Below, piece after piece: positions 37,197 to 48,620 of a stretch of 64,000 bases of DNA. Numbering within the stretch: position 1 is the first letter of the stretch; the number at the start of each line of letters is the position of its first letter. This DNA is from Hormiphora californensis (lineage: Eukaryota; Ctenophora; Tentaculata; Cydippida; Pleurobrachiidae). The stretch lies in NCBI GenBank assembly GCA_020137815.1, contig CM035355.1, forward strand, positions 719,451 through 783,450, in the 5' to 3' direction. Both the position numbers and the translations under genes were made by a program. Below the pieces are notes generated by a model. That model had not been told where the DNA came from, searched no databases, and was given only the letters and a program-made list of their open reading frames with translations.

Positions 37197-38766
37197 AGGC
37201 AGACTCAGCGGCGGGTCCAGATGGTATTCCGGCGTTGCTGCTCAAACAGTGTGCTGATTCTGTTTTCCTACCCCCTATACTTGATGTGGAAGAGATCCCT
37301 CGGCGAAGGTGTTTGTTCCTTCATCAAGCAAGGAGTCTCTGGTGACTCCGCTCTTCAAAAAGGCAGGTAGAGCCCTGGCTGCCAACTACCGTCCCGTTTC
37401 GCTCACAGATCACACCATCAAAATTTTCGAGAGAGTTGTCCGAAAGAAGCTGGTTGACCACTTTGAGTCAAATGATCTGTTTAATGATATACAGCACGGG
37501 TTTCGAAGAGGAAAGAGCACTCTTACCCAGCTTATTGACCACTTTGACGAGGTACACCGAAATCCCGGAGGGAAAAGGGACACGGACTCTCTGTCCAGAC
37601 TAAGAAAAGGCTTTCGACGTGTTACCAGGGTATCAATCAGGAATTTGGAAATACCGGGTTCTGAGGGCCCATCAAGGGGGATCCGTCTTTTCTGGAAGTG
37701 GGTCCACGGTTCTGGGACGGCTGCCTTCTAAGCAGTACTGGTCAAAAGCGGATTTCCCTCAGGTTCGGTGTTGGAACCTTTCCTATTCTTTTTGTTTTTA
37801 AAGACATATCACAGTGTGTCCGGGAAAAGCACACTAGATGTTTTGCTGATATACGAAAATTTCCCAAAGTATGGGTGGAGAGATGACATGATAATCCTCC
37901 AAGAGTTTTTGGAGGCTTTTACCAGCATGGCCCTGAAAACAACATATACATCAGATAAATTTGAATATCGCTTCATGGAGCACAAGGGGTCCTCTCTCCC
38001 CCGCAACTGCCATTCACCCAAAAAACTACTATCTTACACAACTGAGGCTGGAATCCTGGGAACCCAAATTACAGTTAAGATCTTGGTGTGCTAGTTAAGC
38101 CGATCTAGAGGGGGGGGAACCTAAGGGCGATTGCCGAAGCGGCGCCCCAAAGCATCTTTGGGCCCCGATGTCTTCAAAAACACGGGACAGAGAAGCTATA
38201 TAAATTTGTATAAGGTTGGTCAGGAGCCTGTCGTACTGTTGCCCTCCTGGGGTCCGACTAAGAAGGGGTATCGATACTTTAGGGGTGCACGTTCCCTTTA
38301 CCAACGTATGCGGAGTGTAAAGGGAAAAGACCCACTGGCCCCCGCCTTCAGTACTCCGTATCAGCTCCCTACAAAGCAGGGGAAAGGGTTAATTATTCCA
38401 TTGTGGGGGAACTCTTCAGGGGCCCTCTAATGACATCGGAGTACAATTTACCGCCCGGGGCCACGGGAACCAGAGCGTGGTTCGAAAATTGTAAGAACTC
38501 TCTTAGGCCGCACAGTCACAACGTGGATCCTTGCTGTGATGGGCCGAGGCCGGAACTGCTTCCCTGCTAAATTAACCAAATCACTGAGTTCCAGGGTTTT
38601 CAAAAATCATTTCAAAATTTCTGGACGCGATACCAGACCAACCTCCAGTCGCTGGGTATACGCGGAGATCCCCAAAAAGTGTTCTTTTATAGTACCATGG
38701 GGAGTTGCAAAAGCGATACCCCCCCCGGACGAGCGTAGCCCCGAACTACACAAAGAACAGAAGTAA
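37013..38766 (+). pseudogene. LINE reverse transcriptase, frameshifted remnants
   Basis: Pieces in different frames: 37013-37345 with DSAAGPDGIPALLLKQ (the RT fingers motif), 37309-37731 with ANYRPVSLTDHTIKIFERVV and DIQHGFRRGKSTLTQL, 37768-38094 and 38131-38766 with weaker C-terminal similarity. The region expected to hold the catalytic F/YxDD reads only as CFADIRKFPKVW, with the Asp pair lost. At least four frame changes make this non-functional. Confidence 0.7.
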
Positions 38767-38870
38767 AAAATAAACCCGATAGATTTCTCAAACAATTAGA
38801 ACTTATGCTGCAGGGGCAGGTACCTGCAAAACAGTATGGGGGATTTTGTTTTGCTATCGAGTTTAAGGTA

Positions 38871-39130
38871 GCTACAGTGTGCACGTGTAGCGGTATAACT
38901 AATCGTTTCGTTTTGGGAAATAACAATTTTTAACTGACACTCTCTAACTGAACTATATTGTACGGGTTCTACTACTAAGACAAGCTAACCTGTAAACGCT
39001 TGACAGCCAATCAGTCCGGAGCCAGCCCTAACTGTCATATATATCCTAATTATTCAGACAGGACAGGTATAGTTAGGAGTGTCAAAGAACAGGGGCATCT
39101 CAGGAGTAACCTGTTGAGCCTTTGGGGTTT
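38871..39130. other. Unassigned
   Basis: No gene or repeat recognised. Confidence 0.3.
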
Positions 39131-41310
39131 CGGTACGGGTGCATGTCAAGAAAAAGGGAAAAATTTTAAGGGGGAGGGAAAGAAAAAAAAGGGGACCTTT
39201 TAGGAGAGAAGGGAGAGAAAAGGAAAAGAAAAGAGAGAGAAAAAGAAAGATAAGGGGAAGGGGAAAAAAGGGGGGAAGAGAATTTTGGTAAAAAAAATAA
39301 AAATTATTTGACCAAATCCACTAGAAGATTCTTTACACCCCATTCTTACCTTACTACTCAATTTTAACAAAACGGGTTTTCTTAATCCCCCCACAACACA
39401 ACCCCCTTGCTCCCCCCCCCCCTATCCCCCCGAAAAAGGGGGCATTCTCAAAAAGGGGGGTCTCACAGTGTGTCCTCACCATTAAAATATCATCACACCA
39501 AAAATTTTCTTTAAAAAAAACATTTTCCATTCCTCGAACATATAAAACAACTCTTTAAAACTTTGGAACATTTGGGAAATTTAATGTCGGGGCATTTAAA
39601 AACGTTTGTCGGGGGCCCCGGTAACAGGAACTTTGGGAAAAATCTTGGGTGCAGTAGAGATAGAATGAGGGGCGTCGGGCGCAATGAATCGTTGGGGGGG
39701 GGTAAGCGTTTTACATATTATATTTTCCCCCCAATTTTTAAATAAAGGGGGAAAAATTTTCAAGACGATCAGAAGTGCATTTGGTTTAAGAACGTCAAAT
39801 ACCAGCATGTACTATCCTTCCACACTTTACAGGGGGAGGAGTGGAAAGTGTGCTCGATCTTTTGGGGATAATAGAGGGCCTGATGATGGCCAAATAAACA
39901 ACTTCCAACCATGTGTTATGAGGAGGAAAGGTTTTAAAAAAAAAAAAAAAGTTATTAGGGTGGGGGGGAAAAAAAAAGGGGAGGACAAGGGCTAGAAGGA
40001 AGGAGAAAGAAATTTTTCAAGACCTGACCAAAAAGTTAACCCAAAATGACCCGATAGGGAATTAATAAAGAACGTAATAAATAAACAACCGCCCCCGTTT
40101 CCCCCCCATGAACGAAAACGATATTAAAGGCTTACCACCAGGGACCACAGTGGACCCCTCCTTCCCAAAAAAACCAAAAAAATGACTTTAAAGACGAAAA
40201 AGAGTTTCCCGAGAAATAAAAACAGGTTTTAAAAACTTTGGATTGCTGGGGATTAAAAAGTAGGGGGCCCGGGGGGACAAAAGGGGAGAGAGAATAAGAG
40301 GGGGAGGGGAATGGGGGAGAGGGAGGGAGGTAAGCGAAGATAAAAGGCCAAAGTTGGAAGGAGGGGGAATAAATTTTAAAAGGGAAAAGAGAGGTGTGGG
40401 ATAGAAGTCAAAGGTGAGGATTTCCCAAAAGGGGGGAGGAGAGAAATGCCAAAAGGGGTTAAAGGGAAAATTTTAAAAAAATTTAAACCATTTTTTAAAG
40501 AAAGTCTACCAAATTCCGGAACAGGAGGGGTAGGAAACTAACCACTGGGAAAAGTGTGAGAACAACCCTGAAGGAAATTTGTCAAATTTAATCGGACCCC
40601 GGGTAAAGGAAAGTTTTTACACTTCCCCCTTTTTGGACTCCATTTAATGTCCCTAAAGGGGATGGGCTGATCAAAAATTTAAAAGGGGCCCATTAAAATT
40701 TTTATGGTTTATAACTTTTAATTTCGGGGGCCCAAAGCACCCTTAGGGGAGGGGGCCCACCCAAAAACCCCCAAACAAAAAAAAGGAATTTTGGGGGGAA
40801 ATAGAAAAGAGCAAAACAAAGGGTATATGTAGGATTTTCCCAGAATTACACAAAATCCTTTGCAGTTTTGCCCCCTTTTTTTTCCCCCTTTTTTTGGGGC
40901 TCTTTTGGTCTTTTGTTCCCTTTTATCCTTTTTCCTCCCCGATTCCCTTTCCCCCCTTAAATTTCCCCCATTTATCCTTTATCCTTCTCCCATTTGTTTT
41001 GGATTTGGGTGGGGCCCCGGGGAAAACCCCGTGGAATTATTATCAATCAACTTTTTAATTCTCCACTTAATTAATTGGAATCCTTTCTCCCCTTTCCCTT
41101 TCCCGGCCGGGTTTCCCTTTCTGTTTTCCCGCTTTTTTTTTTTTGAAATTTTGGTTTTTTCCCCGTTCCCCCCGGGTTTTTTGTTTTTTTTTTTCCCCCT
41201 TTTTCCCCCCCCCCCCCGGGGGGGGGGGGGGGGGAAAAAAAAAAAAGGGGGGGTCCCGGGGGGGTTTTTTAAAAAAAAAAAATTTTTCCCCCCTTTTCCC
41301 CCCTTTTATT
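39131..41310. other. Low-quality sequence (homopolymer runs)
   Basis: Purine-rich and then pyrimidine-rich text with many single-base runs, for example a C, G, A, G block at about 41205-41250. No splice or codon structure. Open frames are artefacts. Confidence 0.8.
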
Positions 41311-42077
41311 AAAGGAGTCAGGACCTGGGCGAGAGAGCGGCGACAAACAACCACGCCGAACCAACCAACTAAGAAGCAAACCCAACCGATCCCTGCCTTA
41401 CACTAAAGAACAAGGAGCAAACACTCCTTCTCCCTTATTAGGGAGAACAAAACAGCCCTGACACGGGCTACACAAGCGCACCTATAATTTATAGAGAGAG
41501 TTTTGTTTATAGTCATTTATGGGTCAGCGTGGGAAAGGGAGGTGCCTTTTTCATAGAGTAGGTAGTCGAGGGGTCTCGTTTTAGATAGGATTGCATATTA
41601 CAGTTATCACTGACTTGGTAATGGATTTCCTATATAATGCATTAATAGGGGTGACTTCGTAACCAATTTACTGACCCGCTTACAATACTTTTCAGCCAAG
41701 CATATTCTATCATTATGATAGTATCATATTTCAGGTGTCTACCACATCTCAGTAATACCTTTCTGTACATACGCAGGGCACAACTCCCGAGTGGAGATCC
41801 ATTCATTGCACCCCCACCCCCATTCTCATTTTTAGGTACGACAGCAGAAATTCACAAATCATGATTCAACTTTCAGGTCACCCTTATTCTAATCCCCCGG
41901 TTCTCTGGCTCTTCCTTGCACTTAGGTCCCTGCTCTCTACTTTATCTCTCCCTTTCTCTCTTTTAGAATTTCGGGTATGCCTCTTCTCACGCAGTTTCCC
42001 CCGTGGCAGTCTTTTATAGTCGTTGTTTTGGCTATTCCCTAATTGCATTTATTCCCTTTCTTCTTAATCTTTGGGTC
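41311..42077. other. Unassigned
   Basis: Readable sequence resumes here, but I see no gene or named repeat. Confidence 0.3.
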
Positions 42078-42300
<223 letters not shown>

Positions 42301-42711
42301 ATCTCTGCGTTTTCAAAGTTCTTTTTCTTCACCTCATCTTATCACTGGGGAAGGTGGACCGTGTCACAATACATATATATTATTGTGGCACTGAACATCT
42401 ACAAAAAGTCGGCCATACCATGCAAGCCAATTCAGCCAGCACTTACCGCAGCAATCTGCGTTCAGCACCAACCATGCACCCACGTCACCTACCCGGCTTA
42501 TTCTTCTTTATGGCCACTCTGCCCCCTGGAGAGAGGATTACTTATTCCAAGCTGCGTTTAATTCAATCTATTGGACTTATGGGAGGATTAGGCCGGTTTT
42601 GGAGGTTGTTCAGGGAGGGTTTTGTTGGTCGGGTGGATTTTGTTTAGTTGGTCGCAGTGGGGTAGCCTCCTGGCACAGTTATCCTCTCTCCCTGCCTCGT
42701 CTTTACTCTAC

Positions 42712-43579
<868 letters not shown>

Positions 43580-43599
43580 ACTACCGCCCCATCCTATAT

Positions 43600-43800
43600 C
43601 GCCATCCTAAACTCAATCGAACAATAATGGGAGTAGAAACCGGGTATCACGGTATTCTTAACAACATGATACTCAGTTGCCAAAACGTACCAATATATTC
43701 AACCTTTTACCGACTAGTTTGGCGTAACTACGGGGTATATGGGGGTAGACATTGGCATGGGCTCGCTCTGCCTCGTGCCTCCGCTCCTCAGCTGACAAGA
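43600..43800 (-). pseudogene. Copy of FOXK exon 1 region
   Basis: Corresponds to 4575-4780. The coding part (about 43763-43690) has single-base changes, for example CAACCTTTTACCGAC for CAAACTCTTTACCGAC, that break the frame of YAKLVGKEFEYM. The rest of FOXK is absent here. Confidence 0.6.
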
Positions 43801-43802
43801 AA

Positions 43803-44318
43803 GGAATATTATTAGGATAGATTAGAATGAGAGAGGAGGTATTAGGAGGATAGGAAGGAGAGAGAGGTATTAGGGAGGATTAGGATGGAGAAAAGAGGGA
43901 GGTATTGGGAGAGTAGGGATGGGAGGGAGAGTATTAGGGAGGATTAGGGATGGAAAAAGAGGGGAGGTCTTAGGGAGGTTGGGATGGATAGGGAGGTATT
44001 AGGATAGGGATTAGGGATGGAAGAGGGAGGGTATTAGATAGGGATCAGGAATGAGAGGGAGGTATATTAGGATAGGATTAGGGATGGAGAGGGAGGTATT
44101 AGGGAGGATTAGGGATGGAGAGGGAGGTATTAGGATAGGATTAGGGATGGAGAAAAGAGGGAGGTATTAGGATAGGATTAGGGATGGAGAAAATAGGGAG
44201 GTATTAGGGAGGATTAGGGATGGAGAGGGAGGTATTAGGATAGGATTAGGGATGGAGAAAAGAGGGAGGTATTAGGGAGGATTAGGAATGGAGAAAAGAG
44301 GGAAGTATTAAGAAGGAA
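43803..44318. repeat. Expanded GGATTAGGGATGGAGA minisatellite
   Basis: A dozen or more 30-37-bp units of ATTAGGATAGGATTAGGGAT and GGAGAAAAGAGGGAGGT, versus four or five at 4785-4950. Confidence 0.85.
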
Positions 44319-44672
44319 GAGTGAGCGGAATTAGGATATGGGAGGAGAAGGAGTACGCGTGCCGACAGATGAAGCTGCAGACCACTGGAGGCTCTATAGT
44401 TAACTAAACACTGAGATTCTGGACTGTAACACTGAGAAAAAGGGAATTTAGTAGGTTCCCGTTTTCCCTGCCTAAATTCACATATACGTCTCTGAGGAGG
44501 GTTGTCTCTGTAAGGAGGTTGTGTACAGCAGAACTACGAAAAGCAGGAAAATTGGCCCAGTGGGGCGGTAATAGAACTACCAGTTCACACACACACATGT
44601 GTGTGAGAATCAAGCTCACGCCCCATTGATGTACCAAAATGAGGAAATATAATTAGTGACCACAACATGATA

Positions 44673-44756
44673 TAGGCGGACCCTGATTTACCGTGCACCC
44701 CGATTAACCGGGTACAGCTCTTTCCCAGAGTATACCGGTAAATCGGGGTTCGACTG
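44673..44756. mobile_element. Tigger-like MITE (copy of 5318-5401)
   Basis: Ends at CGGTAAATCGGGGTTCGACTG and is flanked by TA. It lacks the duplicated right end seen at 5.4 kb. Confidence 0.6.
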
Positions 44757-45162
44757 TACACGTATGTTTCCCGTGACGTTATACCTGTGTCATTGCTGGG
44801 AAGGGAGAAGGCAGGGAGAAAGTAGTCACCTCTTGAGTTGCCATCTACTGTAGTCATCATGCTAACAACAGAAATTTATGGGAAATTAAGGATAATTCTG
44901 GGAAATATTAACAGAGGGAGTAATATTGTAATATTAGGCCGTAAGTTTCAGGAATATTCCGGAGAAAAATCACAGAAAGGGCGCCTATTAAGTAGTAGTT
45001 TGAAACTGTTTATAGCCGGGATAGATGGACCTCTAAAACAAACAATCCTATCTCCAAATGAGAATATTTCAATATGTAATTTACAAAAGAGGTACCTCGC
45101 GCTCAACAATAACTTATACACAAATGTTTATTTCAGATGTAACACTATTGTGCAGCCTTGGC

Positions 45163-45690
45163 CGTTTCAAGTCGTCTCTCCCAGAATGGTAGGACTTCAC
45201 TATCACCGGGAACTTCTTCTGAAATCTTTTTTAACAGATCGACCTGATCCAGTCGAGCTTTGATTTTCCTCTGCATCCACAGGGGTGCGTCTTCTGGTAC
45301 CTGAATGAGGCATGGGATGACTTAACAATTCTGAAGAATGTGAGATATCGGATATAAGATAATGGGGACTTACCGCATACATCCTATTGACCCATCGAAG
45401 TACCGATCCTCAGTCTGTAGAGCAATACACGCCATACAATCTGAAAAAAGATTATGCAATTATAAAGCCACAACTACCGTGTCACAACAACTCTTAAATC
45501 ATAAAGCATGCGTAAGATTACAGGATTGTGAATCTACTTACATCCAACACCTGTTGTCAGGGCGTGGAGCTGGGGCTTCCAGAAGCAGGGCATCTCATTA
45601 ACCATCTAGATCGATTGCCACGGCAAAGCCAAGGCCGCTTACTCACCAAATATACAAGTCCCGAAGATAAACGGTTTAATAAGATTTCCT
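45163..45690 (-). pseudogene. Damaged copy of the NDUFC2-like gene
   Basis: All three exons are recognisable (about 45166-45301, 45374-45443, 45542-45670). Single-base losses, such as GACCCATCGAAG for GACCCAGTCGAAG in exon 2, and scrambled sequence at the exon-1 start destroy the frame. It is either a true pseudogene or a poor-quality second haplotype. Confidence 0.7.
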
Positions 45691-45905
45691 ACAGACAAAA
45701 CACGCGTGTTCTTTCGGTTTGGAACAAAAGTTTGCGTTTCGAAAAATTAAAACTTTTTTTGCAGCTCTGGTAAAGCTCCCGGCCTGGTTCAAAGCCCCGT
45801 ATAAATTTAAAAAGTCCGCGCGTTACATTAACCAAATGCCGCACAAAATGTCTGCTCATAATACGCGCGCCGCCGTAAAAATTTTCGGTTGTTTTAAAAA
45901 ATATT

Positions 45906-46665
45906 TTGCAACACCCTCACCTGGGCTTCGAACTGAATCAATTGGAATTCGTCGACTCAGTGGCACTGCGATACGGGTTTGAGGACCATACCTTGTCCTG
46001 TTCAACCGGGGGCTATTCCATCCTCCGTCACGACAACATCAGGGACCTAATGGCGGAGATATGCTCGTATGCGGGCCTCAAAGGTGTGGAAACAGAGAAG
46101 CTACTTCTCCCTTGTCCGGACGGCATACACTTTCACCCTTCGGCAAACACAGCCCCTGATGCAAGGATGGATGTGGTCGCACTTGACATGTGGCGAAAAA
46201 TGCAGCTAGCTCATATGGATGTGCGAATTTTCCATGCCAATTCGCCCTCCTTTATCGACACGCCCCTCGACCAACTCTACCGAAGAAACGAGGCTAGCAA
46301 GAAGCAGTCGTACGGAAAACGTGTACGAGAAGTTGAAGGGGGTGCCTTCTCTCCGCTGGTTATGAATACAGCAGGTGGAATAGCCAATGAGTTCCAAAAG
46401 GTGCTAAAGACTCTCTCACACCGAGTTTCCACAAGAACCGGAGAACCGTACAGTGAAGTGATGGCGCACCTGAGGACGAGGCTACGATTCTCCCTCCTGA
46501 GATCATGCCTTATTGCATTAAGAGGAAATAGGAGGAAGATTGCTATCACTAGTCTTACAAATACTGAACTGGTGACCTGAAGAAGAATGAGAAGAACTTG
46601 AGGATCCGAGGATGAATTGATCCGAGGATGAATTGATTTATTGTTTCGTTTCGTCAATTTAAAAA
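45906..46665 (+). pseudogene. 5'-truncated retroelement, C-terminal nuclease-like domain
   Basis: 224 open codons (45906-46580). RMDVVALDMW, HMDVRIF, YGKRVREVEGGAFSPLVMNT and SLLRSCLIALRGNRR match, from memory, a C-terminal domain common in cnidarian and sponge retrotransposon proteins, possibly a PD-(D/E)XK-type nuclease (candidate Asp89, Asp105, Glu143). It is followed by the 16-bp unit GATCCGAGGATGAATT twice and an A run, typical of a non-LTR 3' tail. The corresponding site near 21940 lacks it, so it is an insertion. The first three codons come from flanking DNA. Confidence 0.55.
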
Positions 46666-46670
46666 AAAAT

Positions 46671-47490
46671 TTTCTTTTTTCTTTTTTCTTTTTTCAAGAA
46701 CCCCGATTTAAACGGATTATGAGGGTGTGTTGGTAATTTATTGTGCTATAACAAGAATTATTGCATTATGTATTCATAATGCGGTGTTTCCCTGTAAAAT
46801 TGATGAATGAGCTTCAAATTTAAATTTTCCAATGAATTTTGTTGCCTTGTTCGACCCTCCCTCCTATAAAATAAAAAGGTTTGAACAAAACAAGAATTTT
46901 GCACTTTAAGAGCAATTTTTGGCTGATACGATGTTAGTTGCTATGGTAACCAGGGTGGTTGCTATGGTAACCAAGGCAGTTGCTATGATAACTAAGACAG
47001 TTGCTTAGGAGACCCTAGTTGGTGACCAAGCGCTTCACCTTTACCCTCAGGCCTCAGTCATCTTAGCACCAGTCACTTGCTATTATTGTGTGATAGTAGT
47101 TTCATGCTTGGAAGACTTGCTACCACGTCATGGTACGGCTGTAGGGTACCCAAAGTGATTTCAGGTGAAAGTAGGAAGTGATAAGAGTGAGTAATTGCGC
47201 GCCACAATGCGTATTAATCATTTCCTTTGTTGCATTAACAAAGTTTGAGTTGAAAGACTTATGAAGGAGCAGACTTTTTTACTATGTGTAACGGTGGACA
47301 GACGGACGGACGGACATTTACACTACACAATCTGCTGATTTCTAAACCCTGAATGATCTTTTTAGCACGTGCGTGCTAAAAACATCACCCGGGCAGGGAA
47401 AAAATATTTTGCATTTTCTTTTTTCTTTTTTCAAGAACCCCGATTTAAACGGATTATGAGGGTGTGTTGGTAATTTATTGTGCTATAACT
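46671..47490. repeat. About 75-bp direct repeats flanking a 0.65-kb insertion
   Basis: TTCTTTTTTCAAGAACCCCG through GTAATTTATTGTGCTATAAC occurs at 46672-46752 and 47414-47489, but once at 21.95-22.01 kb. The interior (46753-47398) contains the X-box array and a terminal module with ATGATCTTTTTAGCACGTGC and CCCGGGCAGGG, related in inverse to 57.86-58.0 kb. Confidence 0.65.
46937..46992. promoter_or_regulatory. Array of three RFX X-box-like motifs, 21-bp spacing
   Basis: GTTGCTATGGTAAC at 46937 and 46958 and GTTGCTATGATAAC at 46979 fit the X-box consensus GTTGCCATGGNAAC with one or two changes each, at exactly two helical turns apart. Confidence 0.4.
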
Positions 47491-47499
47491 TTCGTATTT

Positions 47500-47730
47500 A
47501 AACCCCGTTGACTTTCGAGATACGTGAGCAGAGAGAGGGAGAATGATGGTGTGTTGGTAATTTATATATTTTTGTCAATTTAAACCCCGAATTACTGGGA
47601 CTTGGGAGGATAAACTTTCCCCGATGTAGGAAATTTTACAGTGTTTGACCCCAGTTTACCGGTTACCCCGCTTTACCGGACAAAATCCTTTCCCACGAGC
47701 ATCCTGGTAAATCGGGGTCCGGATGTATTG
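47500..47730. mobile_element. Diverged Tigger-like MITE (empty-site reference)
   Basis: Counterpart of 22.0-22.41 kb without the inner 152-bp MITE. Its right end is CCTGGTAAATCGGGGTCCGG. Confidence 0.6.
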
Positions 47731-48009
47731 GCCGTTTTCGTCACTCAACCTTCCCTACGAGTGCGACATAACTCGCCTTACTGCCTCGTTCTCCCAATTC
47801 TTCTGAAAAAATAAACATGGGGCTGCGAGACAACGAACAGTTAACTTTTATTCATCTCTTTTTCGAGTTTGTCACCCTACTCCCTAGTCATACAATATCT
47901 GGTCGGTGTTTGAGTCCTCCCCCAGACACAGAATTCGTTCACCATTAATTTAAGTGACCAGTCGATTCATTGTAATACTTCAATAACTTTTCTCAACACC
48001 CTAGACTCA

Positions 48010-48620
48010 ATGGCCAGTTCGATAGTTCTAGAGAGTCTCAGTAACAGACAGCTATTCGGCCTTCTGATTGCGAACATTATTTTACTGGTTATCATCTTCA
48101 TTGCTGGTGGGAATGGTAGGTCAATTAGATTGTTATATCTAAACATCTGTGATTACCGTATTAAAATGATGGATGATTGAACCCAAAACTTCCCAATATA
48201 ACGAAACTAGCCCTCCTACTTTAACGAGACTAGCCCTCATTAACTCATTCACAGAAACGCATCCCTCTATCCCCAGGACCAAATCCGACCTCTGCCAAAG
48301 ACAGAACGATGAGGGCATGCAAGGACACTTTTAGAAACTTTGATAACTTTACCAGGCCAATAGACTCAGCTTCTTGTGCTGCTAAAATCCCAGTATGTAA
48401 AATATACAACGCAAAAAAATAACAACTAAAATGGTACAAATCGCCCAACTATGCAAAAAGACCTCATAAATTATCCCCCCTCACTGCAGGATATTTCAGT
48501 GGACGATTCTAAACTCCATGCTGACGATGTGGTCTACTATGTTGTCTTTCCCTCTGACCATCTTCCGGAGATAACCATGAGTAGGGGGTTTCCCGTGGAT
48601 TTTCTTTTGGGCCCTTCGAC
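48010..48620 (+). CDS. WLS: Wntless (WLS/Evi) homologue, first three exons
   Basis: Wntless is the multi-span cargo receptor that carries lipidated Wnt proteins to the surface. Exon 1 (48010-48115) starts MASSIVLESLSNRQLF and runs into a hydrophobic segment ending IIFIAGG, matching the N terminus and TM1 of WLS. Exon 2 (48255-48392) has PLSPGPNPTSA, then two spaced cysteines and SCAAKI, matching the family's APGP...C...C.KI order. Exon 3 (from 48490) has DISVDDSKLHADDVVYYVVF and FPSDHLPEI. Exons 2 and 3 join in phase (donor GTATGT). The exon 1-2 junction is one base out of phase, so a base error or unseen mini-exon is likely. The rest is lost in low-quality sequence after about 48600. Confidence 0.75.

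Larger units (their letters stand above)
33100..38870 (+). mobile_element. CR1-like non-LTR retrotransposon (LINE), decayed
   Basis: In order: a PHD-type zinc-finger ORF (33161-33805); a 289-bp direct repeat pair (33722-34010, 34683-34971); a CCCH-finger ORF (to 35823); an apurinic-endonuclease domain and frameshifted reverse-transcriptase remnants (35799-38766); and a 3' untranslated stretch with the stem-loop TGCAGGGGCAGGTACCTGCA. PHD and CCCH modules before an EN-RT protein are seen in CR1/L2-like LINEs. The RT is broken by several frameshifts and its YxDD-type catalytic box is absent. Confidence 0.75.
43580..45760. repeat. Damaged direct duplicate of the 4.56-6.43 kb region
   Basis: From CCATCCTATATCGCCATCC (about 43587) to GCGTTTCGAAAAATTAAAAC (about 45752) the order matches 4.56-6.43 kb: FOXK exon 1, minisatellite, Tigger-like MITE, NDUFC2-like exons. 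Differences are mostly single-base deletions. The minisatellite is far longer here. Confidence 0.85.
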
